From Beroe forskalii (taxonomy: Eukaryota; Ctenophora; Nuda; Beroida; Beroidae), in the NCBI GenBank assembly GCA_011033025.1, contig WFMF01000151.1, positions 186,001-250,000 of the forward strand: DNA of 64,000 bases. The letters run 5' to 3'. Below the pieces are notes generated by a model. It saw only the letters and a program-made list of their open reading frames with translations, was not told the origin of the DNA and made no database searches. The stretch's first letter is position 1. Each line of letters begins with the position of its first letter. A program made the position numbers and the translations under genes. This document shows, in pieces, positions 20,616 through 31,090 of this stretch.

Positions 20616-21960
20616 CTATTTCGGATATTCAACGACCAGAATCGAAATTTTCAATTTAAATACTAATAGTTACGTAATACGTATTTTTTTAAAAAAACAC
20701 GTTTTCCTTTGAAAACTGGTTCAGACTTGCAGATATTAGCGTAGGTGCCTAATACGTAATTCAATCAAAAGACACTTAATGAAATTAATCAATTAACAAT
20801 GCGAACGAGGTGATTCAGCGCGAAGTGCTGAATCGCCAAGGGAGCTCTGAAAAAGTCTGCATACTCTTGAACATGTGATGCATAACCTGGTCTGAAATCC
20901 TGGCTACGTTACTGGGCGAAACCCACTTCAATTAGGTCGAAAGGATGTCCCGTCTAAGGCGGAATCCTTACTCGTAGCATTTCAGTCCAAGCCCATATTA
21001 TTATTTTCTTAAGATAGCTTTAGGTTTTAGATAAATCTGTAGGAAGGGCGAAAGTTTGGCCTCGCCTGTAATACTTGTATAAGCCGACCTATGCTGTTTC
21101 TCAAGTAACAGGACTACAGAACATCAATAATCTAGTCTTCTATACTGTATGATATATCAATGTTTTATCTTTCTTGGTCTAATACTTAATAGGACACAAA
21201 GTCGTCATTATCCGGTTTACGTCATTTTGAGTTGGATATAAGTCTTTAAATTGTAAGTTCCAGTTATGAAGTGACCCCATTATAAGGCGTAATGTAAATT
21301 ACGTACATTTCATCTTTTTAAGTTTTTATAATTTATTCATTATAGGGTCACTTATTTTAAGGCGTAATGAAAATTATGCACATTTCTATTGTACTTTATT
21401 CACACTGTCAAAATGAATAGATCAAAAGAAAACGACCTTTCAAAACCTTTCGTAGTTTCTCCTATATGTTCGTTTCTCTTCGTTCATTAATGCTTTTTTA
21501 AATTCAATGGAAAATGGGGTTAAGGGCAATGCAGGTTATCGTATGACGGCTTTCTTCCCGTTCAAGTGTAAGTTCACGTGGCCGAACCTTAACGCACCTT
21601 AAGATTAAGAGTCCATATTTTCTACCGCAAAATAACTTAATTTAAGCTAACCTTGAACCCTAAATTAGTAAGTTATTTTTCAGTACCGGCTAGCCAGACG
21701 TTGCCTGCCCCATATTTTTTTCGCGCGAGGGGGCCAGACAACGCCTGGCCAGTACCGGCAGTTTTGACACGTCTTGAACCCCTCCATGTTGAGTCCATTT
21801 TGTTACGTTAAAACCCTGAGAAGTTAGAGCCCCATGATTAATGTTAAGTGGTAAAAGGCCTTCCAGAAGCACGACCATAAATCCCCCATAACACATCTTA
21901 CTACCACCAATATCACCAATCTTGTTTACTACACGCGCGAGCCGCGCCTTGCTCCAAACC
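20616..21960. other. No gene seen
   Basis: AT-rich. At 21690-21760 a fragment reads AGACGTTGCCTGCCCC...CGCGAGGGGGCCAGACAACG, an inverted arrangement related to repeats at 10.96 and 47.3 kb. The overlapping short minus-strand frame (21896-21690) is not supported as a gene. Confidence 0.4.
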
Positions 21961-22121
21961 TTCCCCTAACCAGGGGTGTCGATACGTTTAGCGCTTGCCG
22001 CGCCGCGCACTCCGTGCGCGTAACCAGGGCCCTGGTTAGGGCAACTCCAAACCAGGGTGTCGTTTCGCCACGCCTTGCTCCAAACCAGGGTGTCGTTTCG
22101 CGACACCCCTGGTTAGGGGAA
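21961..22121. repeat. GC-rich foldback structure
   Basis: Arms TTCCCCTAACCAGGGGTGTC+G at 21961-21981 and 22101-22121 are exact reverse complements. Between them lie a perfect 18-bp palindrome TAACCAGGGCCCTGGTTA (22021-22038) and two direct copies of CTCCAAACCAGGGTGTCGTT. The block is far richer in GC than its surroundings. Confidence 0.85.
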
Positions 22122-22599
22122 CCGTTATCTCAGAAACGTGTTTCCCCAAAAATTTGGCTTAGATAAACCAGTTTTATGTTTTAAAGTTATCGCTTAATAA
22201 CTGGCTTTTCGATCATAACTCCGCTCCTCAAAAATGAATCTAAACTTCACTGAGATGTTGCTTTTATGAAGCTCTAGATATCCTGAAAGTTTCATCACGT
22301 TTGCTCCAAAAACCTGGAGATATGCACATTTTTGTGGCGCAAAAGCAAAGGTCGCATAGATTTGTATTTAAATAATTGCTATTAAATTACAGTGTGTCAT
22401 AACAAACACATGATATAAAGCGCATGTGGTAACACGACTCTACGCATATAGTACTACCCTTTAAATCTGTCTAAACCTGTCGTGAGACTACTATATGTAC
22501 TTTAGCAAAAGACCAGGAATTAACATAATATCTCTGTTCCACGAATGTAATGAGTATGTAATAGGATATAAATATTGAGTAGCAGGTTATGAAATATTT

Positions 22600-22654
22600 A
22601 TATCTAATTTATCACGCGACACTCGAAGAGTGGAGCCGTGATAAATTTAGATAT
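22600..22654. repeat. Long hairpin with nested stem
   Basis: ATATCTAATTTATCACG (22600-22616) pairs with CGTGATAAATTTAGATAT (22637-22654) with a single bulge. The loop contains a second stem, CACTC-GAA-GAGTG. The two-part fold is tidy enough to be a structured RNA or the core of a small foldback element. Confidence 0.6.
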
Positions 22655-23110
22655 GTTATGAATGGCTTTCGCTAAAGTAATATAATTAATAATATAATTA
22701 AAAATATGTTCTGCATATTTATAACACATAGGTTATATGTAGCTGTGGTTTGGGGATGACTGTGACTAATATTCATCTTGGGGCTATGAATTACATAAGG
22801 ATACAAAGGAGATGCATGATGAATTGGCATGTGAATTTGCAAAGATCTATTTTATATAATGTTGATGTAGAGAAGATTGTTACACTCAACACAGATAACT
22901 TACAAAAGTTACATGTTTTGGACCCACAATGAAACAGCATAGATTATAGGAAGTACTTTCGTTATTACATCGTAAGCCAAAATTGGAGGGAATAAATTAG
23001 TATCAATATAATAGCAATCAACAATAAATTGTCAAAATACTACAAACTTACTGAAAGAATAAATTACAAAAAGTCTAACAATTCCACAAGACCAATGGAA
23101 AACACGAAAA
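22655..23110. other. Probable 3' flank/UTR of the Penelope-like element
   Basis: AT-rich sequence following (on the minus strand) the end of the GIY-YIG reading frame. No LTR-like duplicate of it was found at the other end of the element. A 60-codon frame at 22750-22932 is unsupported. Confidence 0.35.
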
Positions 23111-24008
23111 TTATCTTACAACTACAATCCTATTCAAATCCCAAATTCTAGTCCTAAATTTCTGAATGCATTTATTCTCTAATTCCCGATCTAATTCTAC
23201 TGGCCTAACCTTCTTTACAATACCTAGTTTGAAAAAACTCCATGCTAAATAAATCTTTATGGACAAGGAAGCAATGCATTGAAAAGGCTGATTTTTCAAA
23301 ATACAATTTATCATCAATTAAAAATTTATTCCTATGACCATTCATGCGAATATGCATTGGGGTGACTGACTGGCCAAAATAGGTGTCCTCTTTCAGAGTG
23401 CCAGGAAGTACTGAGCAGATCTGACATTGGGCTACATAAATAATATCCTTATCTTTACAATTTAGTCTAAAATCAAGATTAATTTGTGACCCATTAACCA
23501 TGATTTTGTCATCAGCACTGAACAAAAGGGGACAAGTGCGGCATCCTCTGGCATTACATTTCTGTGTTTTTGGAGCAATTGATTCGGTCTCCTGGACGGG
23601 ACAACCACTCAGTCTTCGGTTTCTCACGACTGTGTTTCCTACTGATGGTTGCTTTCTGAGAGCAAATGTTATATTAATGTCTCCACAGAGGTGTTCAATT
23701 TCAGTTTTCTTGGAGTGAACTAACTTCTTGAGATCACCAATTTCCCTGAAGAATTTTACAGAAAAGACGAGTTTCTGTGTCGTTTCAGGGGCTCTCTCCA
23801 AATTCTCGTAGAGATCTTGTTCAATAGCCCGCTGGACTGCCAGAGGTTCCAACTCGTCCATAGTACTTTCGCTGTGCCCACTTTTAGTAAGGTCACTTTT
23901 GAGTTCATTCAGATCCTCTATACAGGTACTCTCTTGTGAGTTACGTTGAATGACTCGAATCATTTGCGAAAATACCACGGAATTGAATACATGTTTGGGA
24001 TGGAAGCT
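23111..24008 (-). pseudogene. Penelope-like linker and GIY-YIG endonuclease (frameshifted)
   Basis: Resumes with SFHPKHVFNSVVFSQMIRVI, the segment that directly follows the RT in this family. A charged linker follows, then the Cys motif KCNARGCRTCPLL and the GIY-YIG core: DIIYVAQCQIC, DTYFGQSVTP and HIRMNGHRNKF. After about 23220 the reading changes frame and continues as VRPVELDRELENK to IWDLNRIVVVR before the stop at 23111; this end part holds the catalytic Glu region. One frameshift therefore separates the two halves of the nuclease. Confidence 0.85.
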
Positions 24009-25340
24009 ATCGTTTGTTTGAAATCCCACGGTGGGGCTGGCATGTGCCGAAATAAGTAAATAAGATTAATACAATAACAAATATAAATAAGACCAAAAGC
24101 ACATTAAGATGCCGTACAGGCATGTGTTTGCCGCACATTGTGACCTGATTGCCACTGTCTCGCCAACGCACACTGAAAATTAGCGCTCAAAATCAGGAAA
24201 ACAACGCACACTCAAAGTTGGGTGGGGACTTGGTGCCCGAGGTTGTTCAGCAAGTCCCATTCGGTGCGAGGCAGGGTGAGGGTTCGAAGCAGTGGCTGGG
24301 TTCAGGGCAGACTGGGGGATCGGAGATGACGAAGGGTTCTCGGATGTCGATTGTGGTGTCCGGGGTGAAGGTGTCGGCCGCCTCTCCCTGCTGCAACCTG
24401 CACCATTGCTGATGTAGTGGTATTGTCCTGGATCGCTCTGTATCTTTTCCCGTAACTGTGAAACAAGTCCTTTCCTTTCCTCTCTTTCTTCTTGTGTTCT
24501 GTCTGGAGATATGTACACTCCGCTGAAGGGCGTTCCCCGCAGATTCTTTCCACATTTCAGAGCCAATGCCGCTGTTTCATTGCTGTGGAACGTGGCCTTT
24601 ACCGGGCGTACATAGCCTGTCCTGACAGCACCAATACGGTGACAGTCTTTGACCAAGAGCCGTGCCGTAGAACAGCTGACTCGGAGCACATCTTTAACTT
24701 TCTCCTGCAGAACTTCACCGGCTGACTCCTCAAGTCCAAACACCATAACCGCTCTTCTTCGGTCATCATCCTTCACTGCCGACTTCACTGCTGCCTTCAC
24801 TTGTGTCGCTGTAATCCTGTCTCCACACCCTTTCTTCACCACGTCACTGAAGCTTCTGATTTCACTCTTCACTGTCGTCTGGACCGCTTCCATTTGCTCC
24901 GACTTGCTCTTTAGGAGTTCATCTTGGAGTTGCATCACTGAGTTCTGGTGTAACATCACCTCTTCCGAAAATGCCTCGTAAGACATTGCTGCTGATTGCA
25001 GTGTCTCCTTGCTCTTTCCCAGTACACGGACAGCTGACAGTACAAGATTTGTCAGAGTTGCCTTGTCGTACTTCATCACAGCTGCTTTGTTGACCTCCTT
25101 CCAGTTTGCACCAAAATGTCCGCTGAAAACTGAGTCAAATTCCTTCTCCAACTCATAGACCTTTCCAACTGATAATGCCATTCTGTGTACACTGTGTAGT
25201 ACACAGAAAAGCACAAAGAGTAGCTGCTGAGTGCGAGTTGCAAATTGCTGATAAGAGAGCTGCTAATTCAACACGCACAAGAAAACTGATAAGTGGCAAT
25301 GAAAACTGATAAGTAGCAATGAGAAAACTGATAAGTAGCA
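24009..25340 (-). mobile_element. ORF1-only retroelement inserted in the Penelope-like element
   Basis: A 1332-bp insert whose borders are fixed by the interrupted RT-linker reading frame. On the minus strand it starts with three copies of a 20-bp word around CTACTTATCAGTTTTC (25275-25340), then one long ORF, then an AT-rich tail (TTATTTATATTTGTTATTG). Possible imperfect target duplications are TTCAGACCGAT and TTCAAACAAACGAT. No RT or endonuclease is present. It is best read as a non-autonomous, HAL1-like half-LINE, but that is inference. Confidence 0.7.
24180..25181 (-). CDS. LINE-type ORF1 protein (coiled coil plus RRM-like)
   Basis: An intact frame of 333 codons from ATG at 25181; an in-frame ATG 11 codons upstream is less likely. 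Residues 60-110 are Glu/Lys/Gln-rich and probably coiled coil (MLHQNSVMQLQDELL). Residues 140-215 fit the RRM-like fold of L1/CR1-type ORF1 proteins: RRRAVMVFGLEE, CHRIGAV and RPVKATFHS. Then comes GVYISPDRTQEEREERKGLV, the conserved basic C-terminal helix region. The tail is Pro/Ser-rich. Such proteins bind RNA and chaperone nucleic acids. That the frame is open inside a dead Penelope-like host suggests recent insertion or selection on the ORF. Confidence 0.75.
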   Translation of the reverse strand: MALSVGKVYELEKEFDSVFSGHFGANWKEVNKAAVMKYDKATLTNLVLSAVRVLGKSKETLQSAAMSYEAFSEEVMLHQNSVMQLQDELLKSKSEQMEAVQTTVKSEIRSFSDVVKKGCGDRITATQVKAAVKSAVKDDDRRRAVMVFGLEESAGEVLQEKVKDVLRVSCSTARLLVKDCHRIGAVRTGYVRPVKATFHSNETAALALKCGKNLRGTPFSGVYISPDRTQEEREERKGLVSQLREKIQSDPGQYHYISNGAGCSRERRPTPSPRTPQSTSENPSSSPIPQSALNPATASNPHPASHRMGLAEQPRAPSPHPTLSVRCFPDFER

Positions 25341-26326
25341 ATCGGTCTGAAGGTAAAGTCTAGCATCTGTCTCTTTCTTATATAGTTTGTAGTTTATCAA
25401 ACCATCACTACTGAGGTAGATGTTCATATCTAGGTAGTTCACCTTTGCACCAAATTGCCAATCCCCAAACTCAATCCCGAAGGGTTTTGTGAGTTGATTG
25501 AGGGTTTTAACAAACAAGTGAAATTGCCTCTCTGTCCCAATCCAAATGCCAAAGACATCATCAATGAATCTCTTCCAGGTGCTTATGTATTGCCAGAGGT
25601 TTTCCATCTGAGGTTTCGCTGTGGAATACAAGAGGGCATGTAAGGTGATATCAGCTATCTGTCTTGATACACAGTTGCCTGTAGTTATCCCCTTGGTTCC
25701 CTTATATACCTTATCTTGGAAACAAACAAATGAGTTGCGGAATATAAGTACAGTGAATGCTTGTACTGCCTGACATTTTGATTCATGGAGAACACTGCCA
25801 TCGAGGGCATCTTTAAGTGATCTGATTGCTAGGTCAGGGTCTATACTTGGGTAAAGGTTAACAACATATAAGGTGAAAAGATGTATTTTGTTCCCCTTTA
25901 ACCGTCCACTACTGTTGATGTCTTTGATGCAAGAAATCAATGCAGGTGAATCAAGGATGAACTCATCCTCACAAAACCATCTACTTACCTTTGTTAGGTA
26001 AGGGGAGACCCATTTCTCCAAACGGTACAATGGGCCCTCTCTCGTAGCATGAAATAATCTTATGGGAGGAGTGGTTTTTGCTTCAATCTGTTCTTTAGAC
26101 AGCTTGTGAATTTTGAACAGTGGGTATACGTACGGAACCACAGGTTTGAAGCATGCATAACATTGTTATTTTCATTTAACCCTGTAATGAGTTTTTATCC
26201 TTCTCTGTCACCAATTTTGCATCATACAGCGATAGCACTTCCTGTCTTATGGTTCGCTGAACTTCTGACATTTTTTGAGCCTCTGTAACAGATTCCAAAG
26301 CGAAGTTTTCTGGCTTTGCCAAAGCA
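25341..26326 (-). pseudogene. Penelope-like RT domain (motif A Asp lost)
   Basis: Minus-strand reading. An upstream piece (26326-26160) reads AKPENFALESVTEAQ and LVTEKDKNSLQG with two frameshifts. The main frame then gives YPLFKIHKLS, PPIRLFHATREGPLYRLEKW, the motif A region FTLYVVNLYPSID, KGTKGITTGN (motif B), WKRFIDDVFGIW (motif C, Asp-Asp intact), NYLDMNIYL and KKETDARLYLQTD. In Penelope-like RTs motif A reads TLDV..LYPSI; here the Asp position is Tyr (codon 25866-25868), which should abolish catalysis. The frame stops where the insert begins, in the middle of the normally continuous ...TD/SFHPKH segment. Confidence 0.85.
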
Positions 26327-26330
26327 TTAC

Positions 26331-26402
26331 TAACTTACAGTTAGTTATCCACAAGAAGCCTTCATGCTAGCTGCAGTAGTTTTGGTTAGTCATCAGGTAA
26401 CA
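26331..26402 (-). repeat. 3' LTR fragment of gypsy copy 2
   Basis: The reverse complement reads TGTTACCTGATGACTAACC...ATAACTAACTGTAAGTTA. It follows the purine tract ATAAGACGGGAGG exactly as in copy 1. It abuts the truncated 5' end of the Penelope-like element. Confidence 0.85.
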
Positions 26403-26415
26403 CCTCCCGTCTTAT

Positions 26416-27045
26416 TTTTATTTCAAAGGTTCAAATTATATATTGCAATAATATGTACAATAACACTTTTCAAATTTTCCTACCTATTAATGCAACATAC
26501 AACTTAGGGAACACAACACAGCTTAGCCATAATAACAGTGTTCCCCTACAATTATACCAATCAAATCATATTTGTATGATTATCATAAAAGCTGAGAAAT
26601 AAATAGTAAATGTGCCCATAATAATTATCCTAATTGATGATAAAAAAAGTTAAAATGTTAAAATATATGAAGATATTAGGAATATCAAACACAATTTTTA
26701 TATTACAGATTGAAACCTTGACGAAATAAATGAAACCTTGACTTAACAATTACATACTACATAATAAGATAATAGGTTGATTTTAGGTTAATAGCATTCA
26801 CAGCTGCATTTCTTAGTATGACTCATGGTGCATACTAATATATAATGTGTCACTAGTCATCCAACACTGAAGCACAACGGCTTTTTCGATAAATACCCAA
26901 TTGCTTGCTTATACTCTTATAGCTGCTGTTACTTTACCTTGAAGGGAAAACCTGGGTCCTGATTATTGTGGAAGCTGTCATTCCTGCCCGTTTGTACTTA
27001 CAGACCAATGCTCTATCGTTCCTTGAGAGGTTTATACTCATACAC
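26416..27045 (-). other. LINE 3' untranslated region
   Basis: AT-rich stretch between the RT stop and the A-rich LINE end. No coding sequence or RNA gene is seen. Confidence 0.6.
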
Positions 27046-30000
27046 TTAATCTGGCCAATCACTTTGGGCATCCCATAGGAACTTGGTGAGCTGGGCCTTA
27101 AAAGTGGAAAGGGTAGGGGCTTGCCTGATGCTGTACGGAGTTTTGTTCCATACAATCATGGTTCTCCAGAAAAATGATTTTTTTAAAGACTCGGATGCTT
27201 TTGTAATAGTACATTTTATCCTAGTTTTATCATTCTCATTGATTACATCAGAATTACTGCGAGTATACCTTAGCTCACCTGGGTTTAAGAATTCAAACCC
27301 AGCTGGGAGATTAATGAGAACCAGGTTATTGATAATTTTGTAAAATAAGCAGAGATCATTGTGATAGAATTTCATCTTAATGGGTAATATAGACAATTCC
27401 TTCTGCTTTTCAAAGTATTCGATATCTGTATAATGATTAAACCTCTCACCATGAATCCATTTTATTGCCTGTTTTTGGATGCTATCAAAGGGTGCTATTT
27501 GATTGCTAGTAAGGGGGCGCCAAATAATTGAGCAATGTTCAAAAATTGACCGGACAATACTTAAGTAAAATACCCTCTTTTGTTTTCTATCCAATGTAAA
27601 ATGGCATGTTCGCATTAGTAAACCGAGTTTGGACCAGGCCTTAACGGTAATTTTGTCACAGTGCTCCTTCCATAAGAGTTTCCTATTAACAGTTACACCT
27701 AGATCAATCTGAGAGTCGACATAGTCAATATAAACATGACCCAGTTTATAATTGAATATTGTACATGGAAGATTATGAAAGATATTGATTTTGTTTGTGA
27801 CTGAGAGAGCTTTACATTTAGAGGGGTGGAATTTCATCTTGTTTTTCGTGGCCCATGCCTGGAGATGATCAATGTCAGTCTGAAGTGTGAAGTGATCGGC
27901 TGATGTGATAATCTCCCTCCAGATTTTAGTGTCATCAGCATACAAAACAATTTGTGTTCCCTCTGATACACAGGAAAACATTTCGTTAATGAATAACACA
28001 AAAAGAAGCGGGCCGAGGATGGATCCCTGTGGCACACCCGAATCCACACTCGAGGTTCTTGATGTGGCTCCCCCTATAACCACTTGTTGTAATCGACCTT
28101 CCAGATAAGACTTGATAAACCTAAGCATAAGCCCATCGATATCATATTCATACTTCAGTTTATGTAGGATAATGTCATGTGACACACTGTCAAAAGCTTT
28201 TGCAAAGTCAAAGTAAATTATATTAGTGGTAGCCCCTTCATTAATATTAAGACTAAGGTCATGTATAAAAGGGACCATCTGTGTTGTACAGGACTTGGAG
28301 TTAATAAAACCATGCTGTCTCTGATCCAGAAAATTTTCGCAAGCATTGAAAAGTTCCTTGTGTATGCACCTCTCGTTACTACTTTCATTACTAGTGATGT
28401 CAAAGAAATTGGTCTATAATTTCCGACACAGCTCTTATCATCTTGTTTATGCACAGGAACGACAGAAGCAAGTTTCCAGTCATTCGGGATGGTCCCTGAA
28501 ACGAATGATATATTGAAGAGCAAAGTTAGGGGTTTAGCAAGGCTAGATGCACAGTTTTTAAGTATCATGCCATGAATGCCGTCGGGACCAGCAGCTTTGT
28601 TTGGATTGACATTTTTCAATAATAGCATGACATCCAAAATATGGAATTCTAAATCTAGAAAGCTTCTATCGGCTCCCATGTCGATATCAATATCATACTT
28701 GCTCTTATCAGAGAACTGGTCACAAAAATATGCATTAAATAAGTCTGCTTGGTCAGAAGGTTTTGTGCGATACTGACCTTGGTAATGTACAGTTTCAGGT
28801 ATTCTTGTTGATTTAGTCTTAGATTTAACATGCTTCCAAAATTTTTTCGAGACAAGAGCTGGGTCGGTTTCATCCTGTACATTTAATCTCATTTTCTCGT
28901 CCATCACTTTCTTGTAATCACTCCTTAACTGACGAAATTTATTGTGATCCTCCACTGTACCTCCAGGGGAATTTGCTCTGGCCACCCCTTCACAAAAGTT
29001 GAAATGCATTTCCCATAGGGAGGATAAGGCCCAGGGCGAGGATAAAAAATTTTCTACCAGCAAAAATTTTCAAAGATTTGAAAAAAACAAACAAAATTTG
29101 GTGATAAGTGGTGGAACAATTGTGAAATTGTCATCTCTTTTTGGGATGTGCTATGTGACTTGAAACCAAAAAACCAAATTAGGAAAACTAAGAGCAGAAT
29201 TTAGGATAGCTAAAAGGAAATGTTTTTGATAAAGCCGAAGGTTATCACTGCTTTGATGATGACTAGTATTTCGATATTCAATGAGAACGAGGATTAATAA
29301 GCAGCATGCATATGATTAATCTATCAACAAATGTCTAAAGGGCAAAGACAATACATAGCATTTCTCATCTAAATTGGATAAATTGATTATCTTATGTCTT
29401 AAACAAGCGAAGATAAAGTGCAAATTTCAATTGTGATACTGTGAAAAAATTGGACTGAAATACAGTAAGGGCAAATATCATACTGAGACGGCAATTCCAA
29501 TTTCGATTTGCTCCAAACGTCTGGCTTCTGGGAGCTAACGCTCCCACATCCCAGGCCCCGCCTAAAGTAAGCTTTATTTTCGTTTCTGTAAACATTTCTC
29601 ATACCAAATATATCAAAATTAGACATGAATGACTGAATGACTGAATGACTGGGGCGTAGCCAGATTTCTGAAAACCTCCCAAAACCTCCCAAAACCTGTT
29701 GGCTCAAAACTCTGATTTCATAAAAAATAGACAAAATTTTCATATCACCTGTCCAAAAAGGGGGAGCCAGCCGCCTGTGTCGCCTCCCCCTGGACTGAAT
29801 GACGGTAAAAGTCTTATTGAGATGGCAATTTGTTCCAAATGTTTGCCTTAGATGGGGGCTGCCACTCCCAGACCCCCAACACTGCCCTTTTTTTATAGAT
29901 ACTTTTTTATGTAATGTGATCAAATATCTTTAACTAGACTTAAAATTAGACTAAAATGAGGGTAAAAATCCTATTGAGACAGCAATTCAACGTCTGGCTT

Positions 30001-30861
30001 CTAGGGGCTGCCGCCCCCAGACCCCTGCCTTTGAAGTTTGATCTTTTTGCTAGAAATTTATCGGTCTCTTCCTTAAACTCTTTAAGTCAAATATTCAAAT
30101 AATCAGATACCTTGTTGAGCAAGTTTTACCTCAAAAATTGAAATACCAGAGATGAAAAACCGAAGATAAAATTTCAATTTAGGGAGGATAAGAGTGGTGA
30201 TTTTCAAGTTATATGAACCTATGGCTCTGGCCCGCCACTTTTCCTTCTCGTGAAGTACCTTAGCACAGTCTGAGTCAAGGTGGCTGAAATTGGTATCTAA
30301 AGGACTTCTTAGGTATATGTTTATCACAAAGTTTAAATAGAATCGTTTTGAAAACCTCCCAGGACGAGAATGAATCATGCATCCCTATAATTTTACCCCA
30401 GTCAATTTTCTTTAGATCAAATTCAAGATTTCTCCAATCAGCTTTTTTGAAATTATACATTAACCTCTTTGGCATTCTTTTAGGAGCAACATTAACTTTT
30501 AGAGTAAATTTGATTCCAAAGTGATCGGATGAGCAGGCCTCCTTGTAGCCCATAACAGTAACGTCTTCAATTTGCTCTGGGATGTTAGTGAAAAGTAGAT
30601 CAAGGGTATTACCATTTTTATGAGTAGGTTTATCTATCAATTGTGAATGATTAAGATCTAGCATGAGAAGATTGACAAATTTCTTATGCACCTCAACCGA
30701 GGTACTGTGGTCAGGCCACGAGATTTCGGGAAAATTGAGGTCACCGATGAGAATATGTTTGTCTAGTTTTCTCTTACCGGCCAGGGTAGTGAGATAAGCT
30801 TTGTCTGATTCAAAATTTTCAATTCCAAGATTACCAACACGATAGAATGTTGAAATAAAAT
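27046..30861 (-). pseudogene. LINE ORF2: endonuclease end and reverse transcriptase
   Basis: Minus strand. The endonuclease C-terminal part gives KHILIGDLNFPEISW and SSDHFGIKFTL, the Asp/Asn and His motifs of APE-type nucleases. After a frameshift near 30300 comes EKEKWRARA, interrupted by the inserted element and resuming as RANSPGG...HNKFRQLRSDYKK. RT: PNKAAGPDGIHG, VPVHKQDDKSCVGNYRPISL, then a frameshift near 28375, IIYFDFAKAFDSVSH (motif A), SGVPQGSILGPLLF (motif B) and LYADDTKIW (motif C, DNA 27931-27942). The C-terminal region ends KFLWDAQSDWPD at 27046. Motifs are intact but the ORF is not. Confidence 0.88.
28984..30223. mobile_element. 1.24-kb TIR element with 9-bp TSD inside the LINE
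   Basis: GCTCTGGCC is present at 28975-28983 and again at 30224-30232; removing everything from 28984 through one copy restores the LINE reading frame exactly at RARA. The ends are imperfect inverted repeats: TTCACAAAAGTTGAAATGCA at left versus TTCATATAACTTGAAAATCA on the other strand at right, about 15 of 20 matching. The interior is non-coding and holds three diverged copies of a roughly 100-bp subrepeat centred on GC-rich blocks such as GGGGCTGCCGCCCCCAGACC (29480-30030). A 9-bp duplication suggests a MULE- or Merlin-like DNA transposon. The open frames at 29399-29923 are not genes. Confidence 0.8.
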
Positions 30862-31090
30862 TGGTCCTCTTCCGCTGGTTACGGACAAAAGTCTGGCAAC
30901 AAAAACCATGCCAGGCAGGGGGGGCAGGCATCAAGGAGGCTGACAACAAAACTAATGTCTAGCCTATCAAAACGTTTGGCGATGCCACTCTATCGCCCCA
31001 ACCATCACACTTACTCATTATGGGTGCCAGGAGCCAAGAATTGCTCATTCTTGGTCGTGTGATTCCCAAGCCACACCCAACTGCTCTTTG

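Larger units (their letters stand above)
23111..26330 (-). mobile_element. Penelope-like retroelement, 5'-truncated and interrupted
   Basis: Minus strand, read from 26330 down to 23111. It encodes a Penelope-type reverse transcriptase followed by a GIY-YIG endonuclease. A 1.33-kb foreign insert occupies 24009-25340. The 5' end stops abruptly where the LTR fragment of gypsy copy 2 begins. Frameshifts occur near 26160-26200 and 23220. Confidence 0.9.
26416..30861 (-). mobile_element. CR1/Jockey-type LINE inserted in gypsy copy 2
   Basis: Both borders are defined by the broken gypsy 3' end. On the minus strand it begins inside the endonuclease domain, so it is 5'-truncated, continues through RT and ends after about 630 bp of 3' UTR in an A-rich tail (GAAATAAAAATAAG). 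No clear target duplication; a 9-bp deletion of target sequence is seen instead. The ORF is broken by frameshifts near 30300 and 28375 and by a 1.24-kb element at 28984-30223. Confidence 0.88.

Noticed and set aside
29392..29923. ORFs inside the 1.24-kb TIR element
   Set aside because: They cross GC-rich subrepeats, show no domain and differ between repeat copies; the element looks non-coding.
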